Both the position numbers and the translations under genes were made by a program. Below are positions 23,011 through 35,188 of a stretch of 64,000 bases of DNA, piece after piece; positions within the stretch are counted from its first letter, which is position 1, and the number at the start of each line of letters is the position of its first letter. Location of the stretch: NCBI GenBank assembly GCA_027563935.2, contig CM050449.1, forward strand, positions 56,933,949 to 56,997,948, in the 5' to 3' direction. This DNA is from Costus lasius (lineage: Eukaryota; Streptophyta; Magnoliopsida; Zingiberales; Costaceae). The notes beneath the pieces were generated by a model. That model searched no databases, was not told where the DNA came from, and was given only the letters and a program-made list of their open reading frames with translations.

Positions 23011-25570
23011 ATCATTCTCCTATGAGGAGATAGATACATGCAAAGCTTGTTTATTGGGCAAAATGACGAAGTCTCCTTTTCCTAACAAAGGTCAAAGGGC
23101 TTCAGGTTTACTTGACCTTATACACAGTGATGTGTGTGGGCCATTTAGTAAACATGCCAGAGGTGGCTATTTATACTTCATTACCTTTACTGATGATTTC
23201 AGTAGATATGGGTATGTCTATCTAATGAGACATAAGAGTGAATCTTTTGACAAGTTCAAAGAGTTCAAAAATGAAGTACAGAATCAGCTAGGCCGAAATA
23301 TCAAGGCACTTCGTTCTGATCGAGGTGGTGAATACCTAAGTCGAGAGTTTACTGACTATCTGAAGGAGTGTGGGATTATCTCACAGCTCACTCCGCCAGG
23401 AACACCGCAATGGAATGGTGTGTCCGAGAGGAGGAACAGAACCTTACTTGATATGGTTCGTTCTATGATGAGTCAGGCTACTCTACCTTACTCCTTTTGG
23501 GGATTTGCACTGGAAACAGCTGCAAAAGTACTAAACCGAGTGCCATCCAAGGCAGTTTCAAAGACTCCATATGAGTTATGGTATGGGAAACAGCCTAGCT
23601 TGACATTTATTAAGATCTGGGGTTGCGAGGCTTATGTCAAAAAGCTCGCCTCTGGGAAACTAGAGAGCAGATCTGAGAAATGTATCTTTGTCGGTTACGC
23701 TAAGGAAACTAAGGGTTATTATTTCTACGATCCCAAAGAGAACAAAGTATTTGTTGCTCGGACGGCTATTTTTCTTGAGAAGGAGTTTCTTCTGCAAGAA
23801 GCCAGTGGGAGAGAAATAAAGCTGGATGAGAATCCAGAAGAAGGACAAAGTAGTCAAGCACAGTTGGATGAGCCTGAGCCGGTAGAACAGGTTATTGAAC
23901 AACCTGAGGCTCAGATATCACGGGAACCGCGAAGATCGGGAAGGATCCGTCGACAGCCTGAGCGCTATGACGGAGTCTACATCATTGATCATGATGAACC
24001 CCTCACTTATGCGGATGCGGTCAGTGGACCGGAGTCAGCTAGATGGCTTGAAGCTATGCGAGCCGAGATGGACTCCATGTCAGATAACCAAGTCTGGGAT
24101 TTGGTTGATCCGCCTCCGGGAGTAATCCCTATAGGCTGTAAATGGATCTTCAAGAAGAAGATTGACATGGATGGTAACGTGGTTACCTATAAAGGTAGGC
24201 TAGTTGCGAAAGGTTTCAAACAAATCTACGGGATAGATTATGATGAAACTTTCTCTCCTGTAGCCATGTTCAAGTCTATTCGGATTATACTTGCGATAGC
24301 GGCATATTATGATTTTGAGATCTGGCAGATGGATGTGAAGACCGCTTTCCTTAATGGAAAACTGGATGAGGGTGTGTATATGACACAACCTGAAGGTTTC
24401 ACTAATCCATCAGATCGTCATAAAATATGCAAGTTAAAGAAGTCCATTTATGGACTTAAGCAAGCATCTAGAAGTTGGAATATTCGTTTTGATGAATCAA
24501 TCTGCGAATTTGGTTTCATCAAGAACGAAGATGACCCGTGTGTATATAAGAGGTTTAGTGGGAGCGTAATTACTTTCCTAGTCCTCTACGTCGATGATAT
24601 CTTAATCATTGGAAACGATATTCCTGAACTGCATGCTGTTAAAGCATGGTTAAGAAAATGTTTCCAGATGAAAGATCTAGGAGAAGCAGCCTATGTATTA
24701 GGTGTGAAGATCTACAAGGATAGATCTAAGAGGCTTCTCGGGCTGTGCCAGAATACTTACATCGATAAAGTCCTGGAGAGATTCCATTTAGAGAATTCTA
24801 AAAGAGGATATCTTCCAGTCAGACATGGTCTGAATCTTTCAAAGAGTCAGTGTCCACAAACACAGACTGAGAAAGATGAAATGGACAATACGCCTTATGC
24901 TTCGGCTATTGGGTCCATTATGTATGCGATGTTGTGTACTCGCCCAGACGTCGCTTACGGGTTAAGCGTGACCAGTCGATTCCAAAGTAATCCAGGTCAG
25001 GTGCACTGGATTGCAGTCAAGAACATTTTAAAATATCTTCGGAGGACCAAAGATATGTTCTTGATATATGGTGGTCAGGAAGAACTCAGTATTGAAGGAT
25101 ATACTGACGCTTCATTCCAGTCGGACCAGGATGATTTCCGATCGCAATCAGGCTATGTTTTGAGCTTGAATGGAGGAGCAGTGGTGTGGAAAAGTTTCAA
25201 GCAGTCTATCGTTGCTGATTCCACAACAGAAGCCGAGTATGTTGCAGCCTCGGAAGCATCCAAGGAGGCAGTGTGGATTCGTAAGTTCATTCAGGAACTT
25301 GGTGTTGTTCCTTCGAGTGCAGATCCTTTGGTTATCTTCTGTGATAACACTGGAGCAATCGCACAGGCAAAGGAACCACGGTCGCACCAGAAGTCCAAGC
25401 ACATACAGAGAAGGTTTCACTTGATCCGGGAGATCATTGATCGTGGTGAGATCAAAATATGCAAGGTTCATACAGATGACAATCTGGCTGACCCGCTTAC
25501 CAAGCCTCTGGCGCAGCAGAAGCATGAGAAGCACTGTAATAATATGGGTTTGAGATTTCTCAACCATTAG
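23011..25570 (+). pseudogene. Copia A gag-pol, segment 3: integrase, RT, RNase H
   Basis: This continues in phase from segment 2 (G-S-F-S-Y-E-E-I-D-T-C-K-A-C) to the terminal GLRFLNH stop. It carries the HHCC cysteines, integrase residues D (HSDVCGPF), D (RSDRGGEY) and E (GVSERRN), then a linker with PRRSGRIRRQPERYDG. RT has QMDVKTAFLNG and LYVDDILIIGN. RNase H has GYTDASF, TTEAEYVAASE and FCDNTGA. All catalytic residues are intact, so A seems to have been coding-competent when the gypsy element and B inserted. The apparent ATG at 23054 is internal and not a real start. Confidence 0.93.
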
Positions 25571-25590
25571 ATTAAGTGCAAGTGGGAGAT
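25571..25590 (+). other. Element A polypurine tract region
   Basis: The 20 bases between the gag-pol stop and the 3' LTR end in AAGTGGGAGAT, the plus-strand primer of this family. Confidence 0.87.
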
Positions 25591-26362
25591 TGTTGGGGTA
25601 TGCCCTTAAGGCTAATGTTTGAGGCCTTGGGATTCTTTCAGTATCATGTATAAACTCTTATGTTTATAAAGGCAATGGTCGTTATTCAGTTTGTTACATT
25701 GTCTGCTGCAATAAGTGTGCTTCTGAATAATGTCTCAAAGCTGTTCAGCTTGGCTGACATGCTGTTTTGTCCTTAGTCGAGATACCTTGGTGAACATGAG
25801 ACAGCCTTGATATGATTGAGACTAATATGTGTTCTAATCTTATAGGATGCTTCGAGCATGGAATAAGATGTAGACTCATGGGTACATTGGATGTACTGGA
25901 CAGACCCTACTAGGATATTCAATTGCTTGTCACAATGTGAATAATCCTTATATGCAAACAAGTGGCATACTTCCTCTGACTTGTGATCACTTGTGTTTCT
26001 AAATGATGATTGTCATTGTTTTGAGGTAGTTCAATATCATTTGAAAAATAATGGTTATAGAGTATTTTGGATAATGATCATGAGTCAGGTTAGGACACTA
26101 GTGACAGATATAGGATTGCCGTCTCCTTGATTGGAGTGTGATGTTCTAAAGGGGCCCCCCTGGATGAGATGATTGAGAAAGTGTATGGCCATACCCAGGT
26201 GACTATGTTCATCTGATCTAATCATGCTCATCATATTGGAGCTACAGGCTTGACACGCTTGTCCAATAAGAACATCCAGTGGCAAAGGAAACATGTATGC
26301 CTTGTGAAGTGGATTCACACTTGTGCTGTGGTTTGGGTGTAGTCTTGGAAGACTCTTTCCTT

Positions 26363-26367
26363 TATAT
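26363..26367 (+). promoter_or_regulatory. Candidate TATA box of copia LTR (A copy)
   Basis: CTTTATATCGGG is preserved in all complete LTRs of the family and lies a constant 47 bp before the hairpin (same spacing at 43456 in H and 53796 in G). A second candidate, TTTATAAAGG, sits nearer the LTR start (for example 60472-60477), so promoter assignment is uncertain. Confidence 0.45.
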
Positions 26368-26409
26368 CGGGAGACAGTGATGTGTTGCTAGATACCCCTC
26401 ACTGATCGT

Positions 26410-26425
26410 GATAACGTAAGTTATC
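26410..26425 (+). promoter_or_regulatory. GNRA-loop hairpin, A/C/E version
   Basis: GATAAC-GTAA-GTTATC: a perfect six-pair stem closing a GTAA loop, 47 bp downstream of the TATA-like box, so near the 5' end of the transcript if that TATA is used. The same sequence is on the minus strand at 28375-28390 and 62584-62599 (C) and 36045-36060 (E). Confidence 0.6.
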
Positions 26426-27292
26426 ATTACCGACATTTAAAGGAAACCCTCAGGGTCGCACAATTTGATGATATGGCTTACTTAAGTCAGATCGTGTGGA
26501 CTGAATTGTTTGGGTTCAGTTTAAAGGAGTTTAAACTCTGATTGTAAGTGAGATCTGGTCTGATCATGTTTGATTGATTAGGGCTTGAGATCGGTAAGCT
26601 TCGATCGAGAGAGTTGATGCTAGATCGGTGAGATCAAGAGCATCAAGAGATGAACGGTTAGATCTTGAACCATTTGGTTCAATAAGATCTAGACCATGGC
26701 TTGGGCTGTTTTGATTTGGTTTATGAATCAAATTCAATTGGGACGGTTTGGCTTGAACCGGTTCACATAGGTGAACGCTTGGTTCAATGCTTGTAAGCGT
26801 TTTTGGTTGGTTTTAAGATCATGGGCGCATGGCTTCATGATATTCTATTTTTGGAATGTCATCAAGGCCACTTCCTCTTAACGCCAAAACGCCAAAGACG
26901 TTCCCCTCTTCTCGTGTGGCCGGTTTGCACTCTCGTGGGTGTGTGTTGACGAGAAGAGAAGAGAAGATTTCGGCCAAGGAGAGAATTGCTCTCGCATCTC
27001 AATCTTCCTCCACACAAAGGACCCCTTGAAGCTTTGCTAGCACAAAGACGACAAGGAGAAGCCATTCCTCATCTTGTGTGCGTCATCTTTGGAGAAGATC
27101 CCTTTCGATCTTTGCTTCCAAGGCACCATCCAAAGGATGGCAATGGTATGATCTTTCATTCATCTTTGCAATCTTTCAGCAAGTTGATCATATGTTTATT
27201 CAAATGATCCTAAGGAAACCCTAGCTTCCGCTATGAGATTCTTGATATGCGCCCCCTTAGGGTTCCCCCCCCTTCCTGGTAGGGACTCTTCA

Positions 27293-27512
27293 GCCATACA
27301 CTTTCTCAATCATCTGATCCAGGGGCCCCTTCAGAACATCACACTCCAACAAGGAGACGGCAATCCTATATCTATCACTAGTGCCCTAACATGACTCATG
27401 CTCATTATCCAAGATAGTCTATAACCATTATGTTTCAAATGATATTGAACTACCTCCAAACAATGCCAATCATCATTTAGAAACACAAGTGATCTCAAGT
27501 CAGAGGAAATAT
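27293..27512 (-). repeat. LTR D, left visible fragment
   Basis: A piece of a minus-oriented copia LTR with the same order of motifs as other LTRs of the family. On the left it is broken by A (27292|27293) and on the right by C, where it ends in the TSD AATAT (27508-27512). It resumes at 63425. It is the oldest layer of the stack seen here. Confidence 0.88.
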
Positions 27513-29210
27513 TGAAGAAACCCCTTTCAAGAGGGGGGCGTGAAGCCCTAAAGGGGGGGGGGCGCATTTTCAAGATTTTCGCAAGGAAGCATAGGGTTTA
27601 TTAGGATCTTTTGCATGCCATATGATTAACATCAAAACGATTGCAACCATGAATGAAGGATCATACCATCGCCATCATATGGATGGTAGCTTGGAAGCAA
27701 AGACCGAAAGGGACCTTCTCCCTAGTTGACGCACACAAGGTGATGTGCCTACTCCTTGGAGATCCTTGTGCTAGCAAGGTTCTTCAAGGGTTCTTGCCGT
27801 ATGGAAAGGGAATGAGAGATGGTCTCTAGGCTTGCCGAACCTTCTCCAAGATGTCTCCTTCTCCACACCAAGGTCTCGTCGAGAGAGAGGTGCCGAAGGT
27901 TGAATGGAGCGTTCATTTGTTTTGGCGTTGAAGGGAACATGCGCTTATTACTTTCCAAAATAGGAAAGACATTAAGCCATGTGTTCAAGATCTCTAAACC
28001 GATCAATAACGCCACAAACAATGAACCATGCGTTCAAGCTCTTGAACCGGTTCAATGTAAATGCATTTGGTCCAAAGACCAAACCAAACCAGCCCAAGCC
28101 ATTTGGTCTAGATCATCTTAAACCCTAAGGCTGCAGATCTAACCGTTCATCTCGTCATGCTCTTGATCTCACCGATCTAGCATCAATACTCTCGATCGAA
28201 GCTTACCGATCTCAAGCCCTAATCAATCAAACATGATCAGACCAGATCTCACTTACAATCAGAGATTAAATCCCTTTGAACTGAACCGAAACAATTCAGT
28301 CCACACGATCTGACTTAAGTAAGCCATATCATCAAATTGTGCGACCCTAAGGGTTTCCTTTAAATGTCGGTAACGATAACTTACGTTATCACGATCAGTG
28401 AGGGGTATCTAGCAACACATCACTGTCTCCCGATATAAAGGAAAGAGTCTTCCAAGACTACACCCAAACCACAGCACAAGTGTGAATCCACTTCACTAGG
28501 CATACATGTATCCTTTGCCACTGGATGTTCTTATTGGACAAGCGGGTCAAGCTTGTAACTCCAATATGATGAGCATGATTAGATCAGGTGAACATAGTCA
28601 CCTGGGTATGGCCATACACTTTCTCAATCATCTCATTCGGGGGGGCCCCTTTAGAACATCACACTCCTTAAACAAGGAGACGGCAATCCTATATCTATCA
28701 CTAGTGTCCTAACCTGACTCATGATCATTATCCAAGATAGTCTATAACCATTATGTTTCAAATGATATTGAACTACCTCAAAACAATGACAATCATCATT
28801 TAGAAACACAAGTGATCTCAAGTCAGAGGACATGTGCCACTTGTTGCAAACAAGGAATATTCACATTGTGACAAGCAATTGAATATCCTAGTAGGGTCTG
28901 TCCAGTACATCCAATGTACCCATGAGTCTACATCTTATTCCATGCTCAAAGCATCCTATAAGATTAGAACATATATTAGTCTCAATCATATCAAGGCTGT
29001 CTCAGGTTCACCAAGATATCTCGACTAAGGACAAAATAGCATGTCAGCCTAGCTGAACAGCATTGAGACATTATTCAGAAGAACACACATTGCACCAGAT
29101 GATGTAACAACCTGAATAATAACCATTGCCTTTGTAAACATAAGAGTTTATACATGATACTGTTACAATCCCAAGGCCTCAAACATTAGCCTTAAGGGCA
29201 TACCCCAACA
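27513..29210 (-). repeat. Element C 3' LTR
   Basis: 1698 bp. It is 19 bp longer than the reassembled 5' LTR because of an extra stretch beside the G-run near 27535-27560. On the minus strand it ends GGGGTTTCTTCA. It carries the hairpin at 28375-28390. Confidence 0.92.
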
Positions 29211-29230
29211 ATCTCCCACATGCACTTAAT
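29211..29230 (-). other. Element C polypurine tract region
   Basis: On the minus strand ATGTGGGAGAT abuts the 3' LTR; it is one base different from the AAGTGGGAGAT-type tracts of A and G (T for the second purine). Confidence 0.82.
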
Positions 29231-32200
29231 CTAATGGTTGAGAAATCTCAAACCCATATTATTACAGTGCTTCTCATGCTTCTGCTGCGCCAGAGGCTTG
29301 GTAAGCGGGTCAGCCAGATTGTCGTCTGTATGAACCTTGCATATTTTGATCTCGCCATGATCAATGATCTCCCGGATCAAGTGAAACCTTCTCTGTATGT
29401 GCTTGGACTTCTGGTGCGACCGTGGTTCCTTTGCTTGTGCGATTGCTCCAGTGTTATCACAGAACATAACCAAAGGATCTGCACTCGAAGGAACGACACC
29501 AAGTTCCTGAATGAACTTACGAATCCACACTGCCTCCTTGGATGCTTCCGAGGCTGCAACATACTCGTCTTCTGTTGTGGAATCAGCAACAGTAGACTGT
29601 TTGAAACTTTTCCACACCACTGCTCCACCATTCAAGCTTAAAACATAGCCTGATTGCGATCGGAAATCATCCTGGTCCGACTGGAACGAAGCGTCAGTAT
29701 ATCCTTCAATACTGAGTTCTTCCTGACCACCATATATCAAGAACATATCTTTGGTCCTCCGCAGATATTTTAAAATGTTCTTGACTGCAATCCAGTGTGC
29801 CTGACCTGGATTACTTTGGAATCGACTGGTCACACTTAACCCGTAAGCGACGTCTGGGCGAGTACACAACATCGCATACATAATGGACCCAATAGCCGAA
29901 GCATAAGGCGTATTATCCATTTCATCTTTCTCAGTCTGTGTTTGTGGACACTGACTCTTTGAAAGATTCAGACCATGTCTGACTGGAAGATGTCCCCTTT
30001 TAGAATTCTCTAAATGGAATCTCTCCAGGACTTTATCGATGTAAGTACTCTGGCACAGCCCGAGAAGCCTCTTAGATCTATCCCTGTAGATCTTCACACC
30101 TAATACATAGGCTGCTTCTCCTAGATCTTTCATCTGAAAACATTTTCCTAACCATGCTTTAACAGCATGCAGTTCAGGAATATCGTTTCCAATGATTAAG
30201 ATATCATCGACGTAGAGGACTAGGAAAGTAATCACGCTCCCACTAAACCTCTTATATACACACGGGTCATCTTCGTTCTTGATGAAACCAAACTCAGAGA
30301 TTGATTCATCAAAACGAATATTCCAGCTTCTTGATGCCTGCTTAAGTCCATAAATGGACTTCTTTAACTTGCATATTTTATGACGATCTGATGGATTAGT
30401 GAAACCTTCAGGTTGTGTCATATACACATCCTCATCTAATTTTCCATTAAGGAAAGCGGTCTTCACATGCATCTGCAAGATCTCATAATCGTAATATGCT
30501 GCTATCGCGAAAAGAATCCGAATAGACTTGAACATGGCTACAGGAGAGAAAGTTTCATCATAATCTATCCCGTAGATTTGTTTGAAACCTTTCGCTACTA
30601 GCCTGCCTTTATAGGTAACTACGTTACCATCCATGTCAATCTTCTTCTTGAAGATCCATTTACAGCCTATAGGGATTACTCCCGGAGGCGGATCAACCAA
30701 ATCCCAGACTTGGTTATCTGACATGGAGTCCATCTCGGCTCGCATAGCTTCAAGCCATCTAGCTGACTCCGGTCCACTGACCGCATCCGCATAAGTAAGG
30801 GGTTCATCATTATCAATGATGTAGACTCCGTCATAGCGCTCAGGCTGTCTATGGATCCTTCCCGATCTTCGCGGTTCCCGTGATATCTGAGCCTCAGGTA
30901 GTTCAATAACCTGCTCAACTGGCTCAGGCTCATCCAACTGTGCTTGACTACTTTGTCCTTCCTCTGGAATCTCATCCAGCTTTATCTCTCTCCCACTGGC
31001 CTCTTGCAGAAGAAATTCCTTCTCAAGAAAAATGGCCGTCTGAGCAACAAATACCTTGTTCTCTTTGGGATCGTAGAAATAATAACCCTTAGTTTCCTTA
31101 GGGTAACCGACAAAGATGCATTTCTCAGATCTGCTCTCCAGTTTCCCAGAGGCGAGCTTTTTGACATAAGCCTCGCAACCCCAGATCCTGACAAATGTCA
31201 AGCTAGGCTGTTTCTCATACCATAGCTCATATGGTGTCTTTGAAACTGCCTTGGATGGCACCCGGTTTAGTACCTTTGCAGCTGTTTCCAGTGCAAAACC
31301 CCAAAAGGAGTAAGGAAGAGTAGCCTGACTCATCATAGAACGAACCATATCAAGTAACGTTCTATTTCTCCTCTCAGACACACCATTCCATTGCGGTGTT
31401 CCTGGTGGAGTGAGCTGTGAGATAATCCCACACTCCTTCAGATAGTCAGTAAATGCATGACTCAAGTATTCTCCACCTCGATCAGAACGAAGTGCCTTGA
31501 TATTTCGGCCTAGCTGATTCTGTACTTCATTCTTGATCTCTTTGAACTTGTCAAAAGATTCACTCTTATGTCTCATAAGATAGACATAACCATATCTACT
31601 GAAATCATCAGTAAAGGTAATGAAGTACTGATAGCCACCTCTGGCATGTTTACTAAATGGCCCACACACATCACTGTGTATAAGGTCAAGTAAACCTGAA
31701 GCCCTTTGACCTTTGTTAGGAAAAGGAGACTTCGTCAATTTACCCATTAAACAAGCTTTGCATGTATCAATCTCCTCATAGGAGAATGATCCCAGCAGTC
31801 CATGATCATGCAACCGCTTAATGCGCTTCTTGTTAATATGGCCTAAATGACTATGCCATAACAAGGTGCTGTCATCAGCATACTTGGCTTTCTTATTATC
31901 AATGTTTTGTATAGAATATTCCATGTCCAACATGAATAACCCATTGTTAATTGAACCAGTAGCATAAACAATATTATCAAGAGTAAGATAACACTTTGAA
32001 ATCTTGCATTCAAAGGAAAACCCTTTCCTGACAAGAGCAGGAATAGAGATAATATTTTTGGTAATACTGGGTACAAAATAACAATTGTTTAATTCTAATA
32101 CAATGCCAGATGGTAATGAGATGTAATAATCCCCTACAGCAACAGCAGCAACCCGTGCCCCGTTTCCAACGCGTAGGTCCACCTCATGCTGTCCCACCTG

Positions 32201-33115
32201 TCTTCTTCTCTTGAGTTCCTGTACATTTGAACAAATGTGAACTCCACATGCAGTGTCCAACACCCATGAAATAGAAGAAGAGGATATCATGACTTCAGTC
32301 ACAAATATACCTGAGCCAGAAGCGATGCTTCCCTTCTTGTCTCCTTGGAGCGCTTTACAGTCCTTTTTCCAGTGACCCAGCTGGCCACAGTGGAAACACC
32401 TGTTGTCCTTCGACCGCTTCACCTTCTATTTCAGAGCCTTACTGTAGTTCTTGACAGGGGCTTTTCCCTTCTTCCCCTTCTTCTTGTTCCTGGAAGGAAC
32501 CATTAAGACAGAGGTTGAAGGCTTTCCCTTCAGAGTTTCCTCAGTAGTCAAGAGCATATTCAGCAGCTCTGCCGGAGTACAATCGATTTTGTTCATATTA
32601 AAGTTAATAATGAACACATCGAAGGAGGGCGGGAGAGACTGCAGAATAATGTCTACAGCAAGCTCCTGATTGATGGTATGCCCCAGTTTCTCCAGAGCCT
32701 CCTTGTGCCCAATCATCTTGAGCACGTGAGCTCCCACTGGGCTCCCTTCAGCCAGTTTGCTCTGAAAGAAAAGCTTGGTCAAATTATAGCGTTCAGTCCT
32801 CGCCTGTGCAGCATACAGCATCTTGAGGTTTGCTATAATTTCTATAGCAGACATATCCTCATGCTGACGCTGCAGCGGTGGCGTCATAGACGCTAGCATC
32901 AGGCAAGCGACATCAATGCTATCATTGACATGCTTTTCATAGGCATCACGAACCGCCCTTGCGGCGTTCGCAGCGGGTTGAGGTGGCACAGCCGTCTCGA
33001 GGACATACAGTTTCCTCTCTGCCTTAAGAACAATCTTAAGGTGTCCGTACCAGTCTGAGAAGTTTGGCCCAGCAAACTTCTCCCTTTCCAGTAGGGATCG
33101 CACATTGAAGCTCAT
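29231..33115 (-). pseudogene. Copia C gag-pol: premature stop and RT active-site mutation
   Basis: Full-length 3885-bp frame (1294 codons including stops), starting MSFNVRSLLEREKF at 33115. A single nonsense change, CAG to TAG (32426-32428), interrupts it between gag and the zinc knuckle (LK-stop-KVKRSK). The rest (32422-29231) has the knuckle near residue 240, protease Asp near 287, integrase D482, D545, E581 (35-residue spacing), YVDD at 968-971 and RNase H D1141, E1184, D1220. The first RT catalytic Asp (QMDVKTAF in other copies) is His here (QMHVKTAF, codon 30467-30469), and the neighbouring Trp is Leu. This RT should be dead whatever happens at the stop. Confidence 0.94.
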
Positions 33116-34948
33116 GGTGTTCGTTGCTGCAGGAATCTACAACAATGCAAGAACAGCAAGGTCAGTATCAATGTCTAGAATCAATCCAGGACTTAAGAAA
33201 GATTCTTTTTCTCACTATTTTATCTGGCTGAAAAATCTAGCAAAACAGCCCGAAAGAGTAACACTCTTTTAGTGAGATGGGATCCAGATTTCATACTTGG
33301 TCTCCGCGTCCCGCTCAGGCGAGATAAGATGCACAGAGAGTACAAGCACTAATCTCTGGTAGGCAGTCCCTGCCAATCGCCAACCCGTGCGATTCCCCTT
33401 CATCTGGGCAATCCAGCAGGCTGTGCCAACTGAGTTGGTACAACACAGTCTCTGACCCCACAGATGGCTGCCTCCATATAGCTACCATATGCCCCATATG
33501 TAGCCTACATGGTCAAGCTGACCTGACCTACTCCCTAGACCACCACGTGCTATGCTGAGCAACGAGAAGCGATAAATCCCTTCTCTATAACACGCAGGTG
33601 AAATCACACACCGTCTGAAGATAGATGGGCGTGCCCACTGAGTGGGTACAACACGGCCCCAACGATAGTCAGAACAGTGAGGTTTCGCGCCAGAAGGCAT
33701 TACGTGCTTGATATTTTAGCGTTGGATTTTAATGGTCTTTTATCTTCTTACTATCAGGCAAATCCTATGGCTATAGCAGAAGATAAATAACTCATGCAAT
33801 TCTAATTATTTAGAAAATAAAAGAAAGCATGGATCTTATGTGGTAAAAGCCCATAGAGCCTAAGTAAGACCTTAAATCAACTTAAGTCTTCACTTGCTCT
33901 TCTTGGGTCTTTTGCATCTCATCTGGTCCAACCCAGGGCCCTAGCGCTCAATGCAGCTCAGGTGCGCCCACCAGGTGAATGCGCCTGTCCTAGGGTCGAA
34001 CCCTAGACTTCCCACCTGGAAAAGCCTTAGCTGCATGCACCTCTGCCATGTGTGCTTTGAACTCTTGTCTGATTAAAATACATTTTAATCTATCTAGACA
34101 AGATTGACTCGCAGGTCAATTATACAATAAATTAATTAGAAATGTGATGCGCAGATCACAATAATATTAATTTACAATTTACCAGGCACGCAGGCCCCAG
34201 CACAGCACACATTAAAGGGCAACCCACATAAGATTAAATAAACAAGCATCATGGCATCATTCAATCAACATGTGATCCATTACAAAGAAAATAAAATTTT
34301 GAAAACCCATTGGCATCAATTTTAATTTTCTTATGTGCCCTACAACCTTACAACGGTCCATTGATAGGGATCCACTCATCAATCTAGTTAGATCCATGCC
34401 CTTGCATGCACCAAGTCATAACTGACTCGAGTTGACCTAATGGTCAACCATGCATGCGCCAAGGGCTGAACAACCATCATGAGTTCTGGCAAGCGGGTGT
34501 GACCCCGGGCCTAACTCATGTGTGTTCATTAGTTGTCTCAACCAGACCTCGCTACACGCCTGTGATGCAATCGACCTATAGCCACCTCGTGCTTGCGCAC
34601 AGGTGCCATCTGGTCGATCCATCTAGGCTGTTAGATGGTCTGATCAGACTAGTTTGATCTATACTAGATGATGCTTTCAACCCCATCAACCCGTCTAAGG
34701 GTTTATAGTAGGCGCAAATATAGATCTAGGTGATAGGCGCGCAAGATGTAAGTTTTGTTCAAAACATCTTCAACAAGCGCAACACAATAAGAAGCTTTCA
34801 ACTAAGTTAACATGCGCAACTAGATAGAAACATGTATCTAAGGTAACATGCGCAAACTTAATTAAACCTTCATATAGATCAATAACATGTATTAGCATAC
34901 ACGGATCACAACAAGCAAAAGCAATCATATGAACATGCGAAAACCATC
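33116..34948 (-). other. Element C untranslated leader
   Basis: 1.8-kb leader homologous to those of A, B, G and H. It has the paired near-palindromes (33423-33446 and 33631-33654) and the T-arm-like stem (about 33988-34006). No protein-coding signal. Confidence 0.8.
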
Positions 34949-34961
34949 CTCTGATACCAAT
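34949..34961 (-). other. Element C primer-binding site
   Basis: CTCTGATACCAAT beside the 5' LTR is the minus-strand Met-tRNA site. The next base outward is C where other copies have G, so the match to the tRNA is one base shorter. Confidence 0.9.
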
Positions 34962-35188
34962 TGAAGAAACCCCTTTCAAGAGGGGGGGGGGGCGCATTTT
35001 CAAGATTTTCGCAAGGAAGCATAGGGTTTATTAGGATCTTTTGCATGCCATATGATTAACATCAAAACGATTGCAACCATGAATGAAGGATCATACCATC
35101 GCCATCATATGGATGGTAGCTTGGAAGCAAAGACCGAAAGGGACCTTCTCCCTAGTTGACGCACACAAGGTGATGTGCCTACTCCTTG
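34962..35188 (-). repeat. Element C 5' LTR, piece 1 (U5 end)
   Basis: Matches the start of C's other LTR (27513 onwards), apart from the 19-bp indel in the G-run. It ends with CCTTG (35184-35188), the target site of E. Confidence 0.92.

Larger units (their letters stand above)
1..27292 (+). mobile_element. Copia element A (Angela-like), interrupted by two nested elements; left LTR mostly outside window
   Basis: This is a Ty1/copia LTR retrotransposon on the plus strand. The window opens inside its 5' LTR (ends 66). The primer-binding site, leader, gag-pol, polypurine tract and full 3' LTR (25591-27292) follow. A gypsy element (2863-13674) and an antisense copia element B (14042-23005) are inserted in gag-pol. 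Removing both, with one copy of each TSD, leaves a single open frame of 3885 bp. A itself inserted into LTR D: the D sequence resumes at 27293, and the expected TSD is GCCAT (27293-27297), whose left copy lies outside the window. Lineage is inferred from the gag sequence and LTR architecture. Confidence 0.93.
25591..27292 (+). repeat. Element A 3' LTR
   Basis: 1702 bp, TGTTGGGGTATGCC...GGGACTCTTCA. It has a TATA-like TATAT (26363-26367), an imperfect palindrome AGTCTTGGAAGACT just upstream, and the hairpin at 26410-26425. Its last bases match window positions 1-66. Beyond it the D LTR resumes. Confidence 0.93.

Noticed and set aside
23054..25570. Treating this 838-codon frame as an independent gene
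   Set aside because: It is the in-phase continuation of element A's gag-pol across the B insertion; the ATG is internal.
32451..32896. Frames opposite gag and pol (for example 32451-32669, 29234-29641, 15660-16103)
   Set aside because: Antisense shadows of gag-pol codon usage that appear in every copy.
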